Counted from the first letter of the stretch, positions 10,691 through 21,360 are shown. The stretch: DNA of 64,000 nt from Loripinus fragilis (GCA_964019695.1 OZ026520.1:92322913-92386912); one strand, 5' to 3'. Notes: a model not told the origin generated them from the sequence alone. A program made the numbers and translations.

Positions 10691-10964
10691 AGAATTGTGA
10701 ATGAAATTTTTGGTCTGGGTGTTCAAGCAGATTAAAATGGTACATTTTTCTTTAAATTTATGATAAGTGTTCAAATACCAGAGGAAAATACATAATGAGT
10801 TGAAAAATGTCAACAGAAACAGACAAGGCAAAGAGAATGAACCATTATGGACTTATAATCACAGCTTGCATACAGTGCAATGCCACCATCAGCCTACCAG
10901 TGAAATGCCATCTAAATAGCATTTCCCTGGTGAGCTGATTATGGGCCGCTTTTACATGTTTACT
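10690..10964 (+). pseudogene. Transposase-derived segment leading into the tandem array
   Basis: Matches 8940-9150 of the neighbouring copy and ends CCGCTTTTACATGTTTACT, the natural left context of the first 60-codon module (frame RFYMFTGNACESLNAILKMD). Confidence 0.5.
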
Positions 10965-11711
10965 GGGAATGCTTGTGAATCATTGAATGCTATTCTAAAA
11001 ATGGACATTGACTGGAAGCCGAAGACTCATAGAAATCTTTTATGGAGCTGTTGTGTGTAAGTTACTAGATTTGAAGAAAGCATTGTATGAATCGAGAAAC
11101 TATCACTTAGCTTCTGTATATGGACAGTACTGGGAATACTTGTGTATCATTGAAAGCTATTCTAAAAATGGATATTGATAGGAGGCCAAAGAAAGTTACA
11201 GGACTCACAGAGATTTTTTTATGTTGATGTCAACTGTCAATTACTAGATTTGAAGAAAGCATTGTATGGCTCAGGGGAATTATCACTTAGCTACTGGATA
11301 TGGATAGTACTGGGAAAACTTGTGAATGATTAATGTGATTCTAAAAATGGACATTGACTGGAAGCCAAAAAAAGGTCCAAGACTCATAGACATTTTAATG
11401 ATGTCAACTGTCAATTTCTAGATATGAAGCATTGTATGGCTCAGGGAAATTATCATTTAGCTACTGAATATGGACAGTTCTGGGAATATTTGTGAATGAT
11501 TAATGCGATTCTAAAAATGTCAACTGTCAATTACTAGATTTAAAGAAAGCATTGTATGGCTTGGGGAAATTTATCACTTAGCTCCTGGATATAGACAGTA
11601 CTGGGAATAATTGTGAATGAGTGAATGTGATTCTAAAAATAGACATCCACTGGAAGCCAAAGAAAGTTCAAGGACTCATAGACATTTTTTATGATGATGT
11701 CAACTGTCAAT
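10965..11711 (+). repeat. Tandem array of a 60-codon transposase module, units 1-6a
   Basis: Units begin GGGAATRCTTGTGAAT at 10965, 11132, 11312, 11482 and 11603. Full length is about 180 bp; units 1 and 5 carry deletions. The consensus frame reads GNTCESLNAILKMDIDWKPK, then VPGLIDIFYDDVNCQLLDLK, then KALYGSGNYHLATGYGQY, i.e. exactly 60 codons per unit. Substitutions and indels now break most units. Unit 6 is split at 11711 by an inserted element and resumes at 13284. Confidence 0.85.
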
Positions 11712-11907
11712 AGGGCTACTCCGGCAGTCTATATGCTGTGTGTGGAGATTACCTGTAGGGTACAAGATTCCCAGCTGCTGCTGCCATTTCTAATGCTTTA
11801 AACTAGGAGAATAGGTCAAATTCCTTTACTGTTAGGTCAATTTAATCAATTAGGAGAGTTTATTGTGGGCATAATTGATAAATGTTATTTTGTAAGAATT
11901 AAAGACA

Positions 11908-12115
11908 ATGCCAACAAAGAGATGCTCTTGGGGAAAATGTAACAGTGACAGCCGCTATCGTCAAAAACTGCACATGGTGGGTGTAACTTATTTCCCTTTT
12001 CCAAAGCCTTGGATGAATCTCCAGCGGTGCAGATCCTGGGCTAAAGCCTGCGCAAGACCTCATGATCAACTCAATGCTGATAAGATAGCTCGTCATCATC
12101 ATGTATGTTCAAAAT
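11908..12115 (+). pseudogene. THAP zinc-finger exon remnant
   Basis: ATG at 11908 opens MPTKRCSWGKCNSDSRYRQK, then YFPFPKPWMNLQRCRSWAKA and ARPHDQLNADKIARHHHVCS, ending with K. This matches the THAP C2CH finger: C-x(4)-C, the FPFPK and W blocks, then V-C-S-K where the next residues should be H-F. The final His is missing because sequence diverges after CSK (about 12115) into AT-rich DNA. It is the DNA-binding N-terminus of the surrounding transposon's protein; no catalytic region follows. Confidence 0.65.
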
Positions 12116-12789
12116 TAAGTGCCATTTTAGTATTTACATATATTTATTTTGTTCATATTTATAATAAAATACAGCTCATTAGATATTTTTTTGCACTTTT
12201 GTCGTCTGCTGAATTTTATCACAATCATCCTTTTTTTGAAGATTGATTAAGGATTGTCATCAGAGTGCCAAACAGTTTGGACCCAGATCAGGCCCGACAA
12301 AATGTCAGACCTGAGCCCGATCCAAACTCCGCATCACTAAATCGTTTTGATATAATGATCTGGTTTGATGCATTACATTTTATATAGAAGGGGTTGCAGG
12401 TTATAATATCCAAATAAAATTTCAAAATATCGTTTTTGTCTTAGCATTCGTACAATGTGTTTGCCCAAACACTCATTTGTGAGTCAAAAGTATATAAAGG
12501 GTTAAATTATCAAATACGTCGCATAAGTACCAAGTGAAAACTCAGATCAGCCTGTGCATCCGCCCAGTCTGAACAGTTTTCATTGTCTGGAGTAGAGTGG
12601 AGTGGGTCCTTAGCTACTTTATAAGGGCACAGTCAAGTCTAATGTATCCCAAGGCAGATCTTGGATTTTCCTGTGCCCGCACGTCACACTTGTAAGATAT
12701 TAATCAATGTGAGAACATCTTTACAGGGTATGCACTGCACATGTACCGTATAAATAGGAATCCATTCTGAATATTTAAAAAAGACATAG

Positions 12790-13035
12790 CATAAACCCAT
12801 AGCACTAAAACCTCCACTCACAGCAAAAGTTGTCTGCTTTGTCATCTGCAGAAAAAGCCTCTTCTACATATACAGCACTTGTTGACCCAGATCAGACTGC
12901 TCTTATGTAGCAGTCTGCTCTGCATTACAAGAACACTGATGAGTCCACTTTGTATGTCTCTATACATGCATAAGTCGATAGTGTAAGCAATTTTTTGCAG
13001 CAGACGACTTTTCGCACAATTCCACAAGATCAACT
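12790..13035. repeat. Degenerate hairpin MITE (family A related)
   Basis: GCAAAAGTTGTCTGCTTTGT and TTTTGCAGCAGACGACTTTT are inverted subterminal motifs around a core CAGATCAGACTGCTCTTATG / TAGCAGTCTGCTCTGC near 12890-12925. Confidence 0.5.
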
Positions 13036-13283
13036 TTCTTTTGGTCACTGAAAATCATTCCTCTTTCTTTCAAAAAGTGTTGCAAGTCTTTGACAGACCT
13101 TGCATGAAACTGTATGCTAGCCATTATTACTTAATATGTGTAAATATTGAAATAAACAAGGCAAATGACTGCTAGATCAGGCTTACTCTATAGGAAAACT
13201 ATGAGGTTCCCTGATTTCTTGTACCCCTTCCAGCTGTGTGTAGTATCTGACACCTGTGTAAACAGCACTGCCGGATAAGCCCT

Positions 13284-14226
13284 ATTACTAGATTTGAAGA
13301 AAGCGTTGTATGGCTCCGAAAAATTATCACTTAGCTACTGGATATGGATAGTACTGGGAATACTTGTGAATGAGTGAATGTGATGCTAAAAATAGACATC
13401 CACTGCCAAAGAAAGCTCCAGGACTGATAGACATTTTTTATGATGATCTCAACTGTCAATTACTAGATTTGAAGAAAGCGATGTATGGCTTGGGAAAATT
13501 ATCACTTAGCTACTGGATATGGATAGTACTGGGAATACTTGTGAATGATTAATGCGATTCTAAAAATGGACATTGACTGGAAGCCAAAGAAAGTTCCAGG
13601 ACTGATAGACATTTTTATTATGTCAACTGTCAATTACTTGATTTGAAGAAAGCATTGTATGGCTTAGGGAAATTATCACTTAGCTACTGGATATAGATAG
13701 TACTGGGAATACTTGTTAATGATTAATGCGATTCTAAAAATGGACATTGACTGGAAGCCAAAGAAAGGTCCAGGACTCATTGACATTTTTTATGATGATG
13801 TCAACTGTCAGTTACTAGATATGAAGAAAGCATTGTATGACTCGGGAAATTATCACTTAGTACCGGATATGGACAGTTCTGGGAATACTTGTGAATGATT
13901 AATGCGATTCTAAAAATGGACATTGACGGGAAGCCAAAGAAAGTTCCAGGCATAGACATTTTTTTATGATGATGTCAACTGTCAACTACTAGATTTGAAG
14001 AAAGCATTGTATGGCTCGGGAAATTATCACTTAGCTCCTGGATATGGATAGTACTGGGAATACTTGTGAATCATTGAATGAGATTCTGAAAATGGACATT
14101 GACTGGAAGCCAAAGAAAGTTCCAGGACTGATAGACATTTTTATGATGTCAACTGTCAATTACTAGATGTGAAGAAAGCATTGTATGGCTCGAGCTATAA
14201 CTTAGCTGCTAGATATGGACAGTACT
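13284..14226 (+). repeat. Tandem array of the 60-codon transposase module, units 6b-11
   Basis: Units start at 13356, 13531, 13705, 13881 and 14056 (174-176 bp each); 13284-13355 is the right part of unit 6. The clearest frames are 13370-13552 and 13713-13898 (MDIDWKPKKGPGLIDIFYDD). The last unit exits the array through GGACAGTACTTAGTGCCATA, reading YGQYLVPYGVPNLYNA and then a stop (14210-14265), the natural C-terminal continuation. Confidence 0.85.
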
Positions 14227-14329
14227 TAGTGCCATATGGAGTGCCAAATCTGTACAATGCGTAACTTGATACTATTATGTGAAGAGGCTGTTAACCATAA
14301 TCTAAGTCACTGTAGGTAGTGAATATCAA

Positions 14330-14780
14330 TTCTAACACACCTAGCCTATAGAGCCAACGGTAACACACTGTGATATATCGGACAATAATTCACAGCTAAA
14401 GTGTGTGATAGCTGACGTCACTGGCAAATGACGTCATTCATGGCGTCAGACGGTGTAACGTCGTTTTTACGCTTGAAAGACCTTACAATTACACGTAATC
14501 GTATGCGACGTAGTCCAAGTATTGGCGGGAGTTCTACAGTGCAATGGCGGAAAATTGGAAGAACTGAAGACTTTGAATGTGTTTTCGTCGTTTATTGTGT
14601 GTTAGAATCGAAATAGATCAGCTCCAGTGCGTGAATTGTTGAGTAATAATTCACTGTTTGTCTGTCAGTTGTACGACGATAAATCTCGCGCTGCGCGCTC
14701 GTGATTTGATCTTCTTAACAACTGACCTCCAAACAGTGAATTATTACTCAACAATTCACTGCTAGAGCTGATCTATTTCT
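14330..14780 (+). mobile_element. Two-part palindromic MITE with CRE/E2F/YY1-like sites, copy 1
   Basis: Part one (14330-14610) is bounded by TTCTAACACAC and GTGTGTTAGAA. Part two (14612-14780) is a large hairpin, AATAGATCAGCTC ... GAGCTGATCTATT, with a GC core CTCGCGCTGCGCGCTCG. Flanks TCAA and TAAA are each one change from TTAA, the intact duplication of the second copy (46752-47205). Two TGACGTCA sites (14413, 14429), ATTGGCGGGAG (14521) and AATGGCGGAA (14543) occur in part one. Confidence 0.75.
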
Positions 14781-14799
14781 TAAATTTAACACACTTTTC

Positions 14800-14930
14800 A
14801 CAAATTGTCATTTTCACCTGAATTTGGCAAAAGCGATCTCAATAGAACTTGATGTATATTTTATTTTTCACATGAATTTGGCAATAACGGTCTCAATAGA
14901 ACTTTATGTATATTTTATTTTTTTAATTCA
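14800..14930. repeat. Two tandem units of about 70 bp
   Basis: TGAATTTGGCAAAAGCGATC and TGAATTTGGCAATAACGGTC are each followed by TCAATAGAACTTNATGTATA and TTTTATTTTT. No function seen. Confidence 0.6.
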
Positions 14931-15005
14931 ATACAATTAGTTAAATTCTTAGTGTTCTCTTTTGGTCTGTGAAGAGGTATGTTTTGGTCTGCGGGGAGTG
15001 AGGTT

Positions 15006-15190
15006 TTGTTTCTTTGTTGGTTTGATTCTTTACATCCCATCAACAATCTTTCAGTTAAACAGGGACGAGTCTTCCTGTGTTGAACCAGTACTAAGCTAGG
15101 ATAAATGTGTCTTGCTCAAGGACCCCAACGCAGTGATGTCGGTGCGGCCCCTCGGCTCGAGTCAAGCACTGTCCAACTCCACTGTACTCC
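15006..15190 (-). mobile_element. SINE family D, nearly full length, decayed head
   Basis: On the minus strand: decayed tRNA-like head (GCTTGACTCGAGCCGAGG), GTCCTTGAGCAAGACACATT, TAGCTTAGTACTGGTTCAAC, GACTCGTCCCTGTTTAACTG and tail TGGGATGTAAAGAATCAAAC. Confidence 0.7.
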
Positions 15191-15394
15191 CGGTGTGTGA
15201 GGTTTGTGGTGGTATTGAGTTTGGCAATCTAGTTCTTAGAATCACAAATTTCATAAAATGTTTTGCTTGTTTAAAAATTATTTTTTTATTGTAAATGATT
15301 TGAATTGTGGTCTGCGGTGGGGTATGTTGTGGCCTATGGTATTTAGACTATGGTTGTCCAATTTTGAACTCTAGTTGGCTACAGAAAGGTCTAG

Positions 15395-15475
15395 ATGAAC
15401 AGTGCAGACCCAGATCAAACTGATTCTGAAGAAGCAGTCTGATCTGGGCCTTCCTGTTTGCTATCCAAACAACCA
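15395..15475. repeat. Hairpin repeat core
   Basis: GTGCAGACCCAGATCAAACT followed by GAAGCAGTCTGATCTGGGCC, an imperfect inverted repeat of the family whose cores vary among copies. Confidence 0.6.
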
Positions 15476-15620
15476 TTTTGTGACTCAAATCAAGCCCCGA
15501 AACCAACATTTTATTTGCCAACAGAAAAAGAAAAGTATTGAATGTTTTACTGTAACGCACTGTAACCTAATGCATGCAGCTCTATATTTTCCATGATCAT
15601 TAACTTGAATACTCACAGGC

Positions 15621-15778
15621 CTCCAGATAAGAGTGCATATTGGAAAACTATTTTCTTTATCATATGTTGTGGGTACTCAAAAGAACCGTCTCAATAAGAC
15701 GGTTCTTTTGAGCACCCAAAACACATGTTTAAATTGGTTGGTAATTTTACGCTCTTAAAATTTCCTGGATCTATGTAC
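15621..15778. mobile_element. Fold-back MITE family C, copy 3
   Basis: CCTCCAGATAAGAGTGCATA ... TTTTACGCTCTTAAAATTTC flank an almost perfect central hairpin at 15674-15706 (CAAAAGAACCGTCTC / GACGGTTCTTTTG). It abuts the donor side of the minus-strand exon at 15783. Confidence 0.7.
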
Positions 15779-15782
15779 TCAC

Positions 15783-16029
15783 CTGTTCATTATCTGTATT
15801 GATGTGAAGTTCAGGTGACAGCACTAGAGTTCCATCCTCTTGCACGCCAAGGCACTCAACCAGTCTCTTAACATTGTTCTGAGAAATTCTCGAGGATTGT
15901 GATGATATTAGAGATGTGATCTTCTGTTTCTTCAAACTATTGAATAGTCTCCCAGTTGCAAATGAATTATTCAGCGACTTGATAAATGCTGTGTTGCTCA
16001 CAATATCTTTATAACAAAACCAAGCAGTC
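15783..16029 (-). CDS. Internal coding exon of an unidentified gene
   Basis: A 247-bp open segment is bounded by a polypyrimidine-rich acceptor (T-run then CAG, 16030-16032) and a consensus donor, CAG then GTGAGT (15777-15782). It encodes one base plus 82 codons: starts TAWFCYKDIVSNTAF, contains a basic SLKKQKIT segment, and ends LGVQEDGTLVLSPELHINTD then NEQ. Entry phase is 2 and exit phase 0. The ending (GxQEDGTxVLxPxLHI) resembles strands recalled from DUF927-like proteins, which would fit the initiator exon at 48766-48932, but this is inference. No further exon on this strand was recognised below 15783. The exon sits between a fold-back MITE (its 15778 end) and hairpin repeats, so a transposon-derived exon is an alternative. 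Confidence 0.55.
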
Positions 16030-16069
16030 CTGAAAAAAAACTGTGAACAATATATCTTTATGTGGGACA

Positions 16070-16138
16070 TGGGCAAACAGTGCAGATCCAGATCAGACAC
16101 CACATAATGTGGTGTCTGATCAGGATATACACTGTTCG
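16070..16138. repeat. Hairpin repeat with ACACCACA core
   Basis: CAGTGCAGATCCAGATCAGA and TCTGATCAGGATATACACTG enclose CACCACATAATGTGGTG. The outer arms match other copies; the inner core differs but is perfectly paired. Confidence 0.7.
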
Positions 16139-16459
16139 CTTACATAATGTTCTATATATACAAAGAACCAAAAATAAGGGAACCCTTTCATTTACAATTA
16201 TTTTTATTTTAAACATAAAAGATATAGAATCCAAGTCAATATTAGAAGTGACCTTCACATATCAGCTAAATGATGTGCATGCGATGCTGTATGTAGAGGT
16301 CACATGCAGGTTACACTGCATATTGACTTTGACACCATGAAATACAATGATTCACTTATTTTTGGTTCTACGTATATTATAATCAAAGTAAAACTGAGAA
16401 TTACCACCAAACAACCAAAAAAAAAGCAGAAACGTTGGGTGGTGGGGTGGTGCGCTGTC

Positions 16460-16640
16460 TGCTGCAGATTTTAGAGATGGTCCTGTCATATTTTGCCTAT
16501 TGGCAGGATGAAATATGCTTCACTTTAGGCAAATTTTAGTGGGGTTAAGGGCCTTTTAGCCTATCCCATTCTTCTTTTCTCTCTCCCTCTCTCTGGGAGG
16601 AGTCTGAACGTGACTGAAATATTGTTGACTGGGACTTTTA
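16460..16640 (+). repeat. Dispersed repeat (SINE-like 3' end)
   Basis: Contains TATTGGCAGGATGAAATATG, TGGGAGGAGTCTGAACGTGA and TGAAATATTGTTGACTGGGA, the tail shared with SINE D. An inverted relative is at 40862-41050. Confidence 0.5.
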
Positions 16641-16788
16641 GCATGCATCTATGCACAGTATTTATTACTGCGTCTTAAATGTTGAAACCATTTATTGTAG
16701 AACTTGCATCATAAACATATTTTTCCAAAAATAAAAAAAAAAGCTTCCCAAAAAACCAATGTGAACTAGAATTGTCAGAGAATCTGAC

Positions 16789-17369
16789 TATAGCCCCACT
16801 GCAGTGCTTTTCATGCAGTAAAAATGCCAAGTTCTAAATTAAAGCAGGAAAATCTAAAGACATTGAGCAGGAACAAAATTCAAAATACAAACAAGGGCAA
16901 GGACTCAAATAAGAAAAAAAAAAGGTAACAATTCCCATCTAGATCTTGTCAACATGAATGCATACATAAAATTTGGTGAATTCTGTCAGTTTGTTGTTAA
17001 GATATTGAGCTAAAATGAAATTTTCTAATAAATCAAGGGCCGTACTTAACACTGGTACAAATGTGGGAAAAATGATCTAGATCTTGTCAATATCAATGTA
17101 TATATAAAATTTGGTGAAATTCTCAATTTGTTTACAAGATATTGAGCGGAAATGGATTATTTGGGTAAATCAAGGGCCATAACTCTGGTACAAATGTGAA
17201 AATGACATGTAACAATCCCAAGCTAGATCTTGTCAATATGAATGCACATACAAAATTTGGATAAATTCAGTAAAAGAAACTTCTGAGATATTGATTGGAA
17301 ACAAATTATGATGGACGGACAGACGGAATGACAGAAGTATAGCCACCCCTTTTTCAAAGGGGGGCTATA
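16789..17369 (+). mobile_element. Helentron-like tandem-core element 1
   Basis: Bounded by TATAGCCCC (16789) and GGGGCTATA (17361-17369). The core has three units with CTAGATCTTGTCAAYAT at 16939, 17077 and 17223 (138-146 bp). The 3' end has GGACGGACAGACGG followed by the hairpin AGCCACCCCTTTTT / CAAAGGGGGGCT. Layout fits bivalve pearl/HINE elements. Confidence 0.7.
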
Positions 17370-17457
17370 AAAAATATAAAGATAATGGTCTATTTTGTAA
17401 CTTTAGAAACTACCATAAATAGAATATGTAAGGTATAAGCAAACAACTGTTTCTAAT

Positions 17458-17694
17458 GCCCTTGTCACATATTCACGGATTTGACGCAAGATTAGCCACA
17501 GATACGATCCTGCATCATCCGTGGCAATCCGTATTAGTCTGTATATTTCCGTATTGCATCCGTAATCATACATAGTAGTACTTGCATAGTGCATCCGCAT
17601 CAGACTACCGAAATTGTCAATTCCAGGGTCATCCGTGGGATTTGATCCGTAGTGGAAATGGCGAGGTGATCCGTGAATGTGTGACCTGGGCATA
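17458..17694. mobile_element. MITE rich in ATCCGT words
   Basis: Terminal inverted repeats GCCCTTGTCACATATTCACG and CGTGAATGTGTGACCTGGGC (about 20 of 23 match, including the following GAT). ATCCGT or CCGTA recurs about ten times inside in both orientations. Confidence 0.65.
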
Positions 17695-17708
17695 ATGGAA
17701 AAGAAATT

Positions 17709-17912
17709 AATGAGCCATGGGTATTTCCAAAAATATGGTGTATATGCGCAGTCTGTTCAGAGCCTTTGCGAGTCGCTTGAAATTTCTGAGTTTTAAGCTA
17801 CTGACTGAACATCATTTGGACTTTCTAAGCTTAAAAGGAGGCTACCCAGGCTCATATGAGTCTATACTTGTCAAAATGCAACATGGTTGGAAATCACATG
17901 TCATGGCTCATT
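17709..17912. mobile_element. MITE family F, copy 1
   Basis: Ends AATGAGCCATGGGTATTTCC and GGAAATCACATGTCATGGCTC. Interior GCGCAGTCTGTTCAGAGCC and TTTCTAAGCTTAAAAGGAGG are common to the family. Confidence 0.7.
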
Positions 17913-17969
17913 TATTTGTTTTTGTAAGATTGATGGCAACTATTAACCCTTTTCTTATGTTCTTTAAGG

Positions 17970-18390
17970 TAAAAGTAAGTAATGGTGCAAAGATCAGGAA
18001 TCAATACAATCAAGTACCACACCTGACCCAGGATACCAATGGGAAAGTGACAAACTCACAGAAGACACCACAAACGAGAGCCAAGAGGTCAGCCCTTTCC
18101 CAGCAGGTGACCACAAAGCACATATAAACAGACGCGCACAAAACATAGCAAACACAAGACAGAACAAAAACATAAAAGATCCACAAAAGAAGTACCGCCT
18201 TGGAACGGTCAGTAAAATATTTTACTGGAGGGCTTAAACAGGTTTAACGGTGCCAACCTCACCCTTAATTCAGATGTGGATCAAGACACATAGATATTTG
18301 GTTTGCATGAAAGACCCCTAACTTATCAATGCATCATCTCTTAAAACATATAAATCAAGATATAACAAGGAGATAAAGCAAGGATAAGGA
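17970..18390 (+). repeat. Dispersed repeat family I, copy 1
   Basis: Contains CAGGAATCAATACAATCAAG, CCGCCTTGGAACGGTCAGTA and TAACTTATCAATGCATCATC. A very similar inverted copy spans 39905-40350; more divergent ones are at 32300-32760 (minus) and 36995-37330 (plus). Class unknown. Confidence 0.7.
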
Positions 18391-18404
18391 TAACCCATAT
18401 TGCA

Positions 18405-18545
18405 AACGATATGTACTTAGATCACAATCCGATCTGGGTCCATGTTGTTTGCTTCCAAGAATAAATCTAGGCTGAAGTGCACTTGCATAATATTCAGCAG
18501 ATGTAAAATGCAGACAATATTTTCAGGACAAAAATGGTGGTGAGA
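18405..18545. repeat. Partial hairpin repeat
   Basis: CCGATCTGGGTCCATGTTGT plus flank TATTCAGCAGATGTAAAATG, one half of the GGACCCAGATC hairpin family. Confidence 0.5.
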
Positions 18546-18554
18546 TAAGGGCTA

Positions 18555-20850
18555 ATAAATGAGCCAGGACCCCAGGTTATATAAATTTTTTCATGCTCAA
18601 CTCAACTGAGCACCAAAGGGGCTCTTGCATGGTATGGGAAATTAACATGGGAGTCTGCCCACGCTTGGATTTTGAAAATATTATGTTATTTAATTGTCTG
18701 GGGTATAACTTTAATATTTATGGTGCGTTTGAGTTTTTATGCAATTCCATTGCTAATTTATGACGTCATGAATGATATCACTATAATACCTTAGGGTACC
18801 CAGTTATAATCATTTCTAAAGTAATTGACATATCATGTAACGGGCGGAGAAATGTTTCATTAAATAGCTATATCATTGTTACTTAAAACGGCTTTGTATG
18901 TTTTAGGATATTGGGTGGGCATTCATTTTTATAGCATGGTACCCTAATTTTCAACTGTATATTTTGTATTCAGTCAAATTTGGAATAACATTTTTACAGG
19001 TTGCGGTCTTTGTCAAGATACCATTTCAACATATAAACTATCCATATATGTTAAGAATATGTAGACCAAATTTCATGAAATTCAACAACCGGTAACATAT
19101 TTTTTTAACTTGATGTAAACACATGGCCCTAATTCATCGAAATGTAAAAATACAATAATTATGTTTCAGTGTAAAACATACTTGAATACTTGCTTAGTTT
19201 GAATCATCATGCTAGTAGGTTTATTGGTAGAAGTTGATATGTTCAGTGTTTTCCTCTATTATGGATTGGAAAAAGAAAAAAAACAATATTCTTTTATATT
19301 AAGTGCCACAATTCATATTTAATGAAGTGCTAACACTATAATATTAGCCAAAATGATACGATATGTTGACACCTGTACTTAACACATCTAGTTTCTAACA
19401 TTAAAACTACATCTAGCCAATGTTACACTTAATATTTAACATTATTAAGAATTTTAATACATACAGAATAGAAATCTTATGACAAGTCAGTTCATACAGG
19501 AGAAGAACCTTATATCTATGAGTTTATAATTGTAAGACTTATCAATAAACCTGTTTCACAAAAATAACCCCCTGTCAAACCTATTGGTTAAAATTAACCA
19601 TTTTGGTCACAGATAACTCTTGGCTTCAAAGGTATTGCTAATTTAATGCATAAATCGTCTCTGTTCATTCTGTTTTGTGAAACTGATGCTGATTTCCATC
19701 AAATAGCAACATTTATACTTTAGCTGGCTGTATATTCTAGGCATACAGTTTTGTTTCTGGACTTTACTTATTCATGTAGAACATTGTTTTATGATACCTT
19801 TGATAAGACTCAGTTACATGTTATCCTGGTGACGGCACCAAAATGTGGTTCCTCGAGTTCAGTTGGGATGTAAAGGAAATATTTAGTCTTCTTGTTTTCA
19901 CATGTTTATTGTTAGGATATTATGTTTTTTAAACAATATCATGCAGAACTTGAAGAAGTGATACACATTGTCTTGTTCCCATAGTGCCATGACACAGGGC
20001 CATGACCTTAAGCATTTCTGGCCATTGAATCATTTAAAATTGTCTAAACATGTCTTTCTTTAAGAAAAGTGGAAGTAGATTAAAAAACAACCTCCTTATG
20101 TCGAGTTATTGATTCATTTGAACTAAATAACAAATTTTGCTAAAACTGACCTATACCCATAAGAGGTAGGAAATGACAAAGTTACCAGTTTTGGATTTTC
20201 ATGATATTTGGCTCAGATCAGCAGTATATATATGGCATGTTTTTGTGATAATATGATATCTTGACAAAGACAAGAACATATCCATCTTTTGAATTGAATG
20301 TTGAATGTTTTGTAAATTTTTGAAAAAAAATATTGAAATTTTACAAGTACTTCTTCTGAAAACGTAAACCATAATTTATCCAAATGGTTTCGTGGTATTA
20401 AAATAATGTCTATGGTATTTTGGATTCAATCTAGATGACAAATCATAGAAATAAACAAAACTATAGATTTAGGCCATGGAAATTTAGAGACAGGTACCAC
20501 CTCAAAGGTGGAGTACGTCAGGGTTGCTTCCTAAGCCTTATTCTTAACTATCTAATTCGATAAATACATTTTCATAGTTCGTTTATAATGAGTTATTAAT
20601 ATGCAAAGTTTGAAGAAAATCTATGCGTGGGCACAGATGAAAGTACCCCTTTCTGCTCATAAAAACTAAAAAAGTGAAACATTTTTTGCCTTAAGTCTCT
20701 CAGATATTATATTCATCATGCTAATAATGTTAAAATGCCAACAATTGTTGGCATTTCTAATATTTATGAGCAGGATAAATATCACGCTCAGCTGAGTTGA
20801 GCACGAAAGTTTTATAACCTCGTGGCCAGCTCCTTATTTACATCTTCACC
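18555..20850. mobile_element. 2.3-kb element with long imperfect terminal inverted repeats
   Basis: Left GAGCCAGGACCCCAGGTTAT ... CATGCTCAACTCAACTGAGC (18560-18612) mirrors right CGCTCAGCTGAGTTGAGCAC ... TTATAACCTCGTGGCCAGCTC (20788-20848). A second inverted pair lies inside: TCTTTGTCAAGATACC with CCAAATTTCATGAAATTCAA (19009-19095) against 20170-20280. No intact coding region. Confidence 0.55.
20466..20562 (+). pseudogene. LINE reverse-transcriptase fragment (tiny)
   Basis: The frame KGGVRQGCFLSLILNYLI, then R and a stop, matches the GVRQGCxLSPLLFN box of non-LTR reverse transcriptases. Only about 30 codons survive; it sits inside the 18555-20850 element. Confidence 0.4.
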
Positions 20851-20869
20851 TATTAGTGTCATCTGCTGA

Positions 20870-20995
20870 TCACCTTTGCCATCAGTTTGGACAAAGATCA
20901 GGCCAACCATGTGTTGGGCCGGATCTGGACCCAACTTGTTTGACACTTTGATGGTATTCATGACAAATTCTTTTTTTGACAAAGTTGATTTTGAA
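20870..20995. repeat. Hairpin repeat, GGACCCAGATC type
   Basis: CAGTTTGGACAAAGATCAGG and GGCCGGATCTGGACCCAACT flank a short core, followed by TTGACACTTTGATGGTATTC. Confidence 0.6.
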
Positions 20996-21099
20996 GATAT
21001 TGTATACCATTAAGACTCGGATGCTAGAAACACTCACAGCATTTAAAATATTTGAGAAAATATTGTATATGAGGGTCTGGATGGGGTATAATGATTAGT

Positions 21100-21358
21100 G
21101 AATAGTGGCCATTTTTTTTATAAAGAATAGTGAATAATGAGCCAAAAAAATAATGAATAGTGAATAATAATGGTCTAAAAATTAATGAATAGTCCTATTT
21201 TTTCATTGAATTGAAGAAAAAATTAATGAATAGTGAATAATCAGTTTTCTTTCCCACCTTTCTTACTTTTAATGAAAATTGGTCTCATTTTAATGAATAA
21301 CTTAAAATTTTAATGAGATGAATAATGGGCTAAATTTTTAATGAGTAGTGAATACCAG
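21100..21358. repeat. AT-rich degenerate minisatellite
   Basis: Repeated words TAATGAATAGTGAATAATG and ATGAGTAGTGAATA with variable spacers; no coding potential. Confidence 0.65.
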
Positions 21359-21360
21359 AC

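Larger units (their letters stand above)
11712..13283 (+). mobile_element. THAP-bearing DNA transposon with AT duplication (ISL2EU-like)
   Basis: Inverted termini AGGGCTACTCCGGCAGT and ACTGCCGGATAAGCCCT match at 15 of 17 positions. Removing 1572 bp plus one AT restores an uninterrupted 180-bp array unit, so the duplication is AT. THAP domain plus AT duplication fits the ISL2EU/IS4EU superfamily. Most of the transposase is missing and the interior holds other repeats (12260-12330; 12800-13030), so it is a deletion derivative. Confidence 0.65.
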
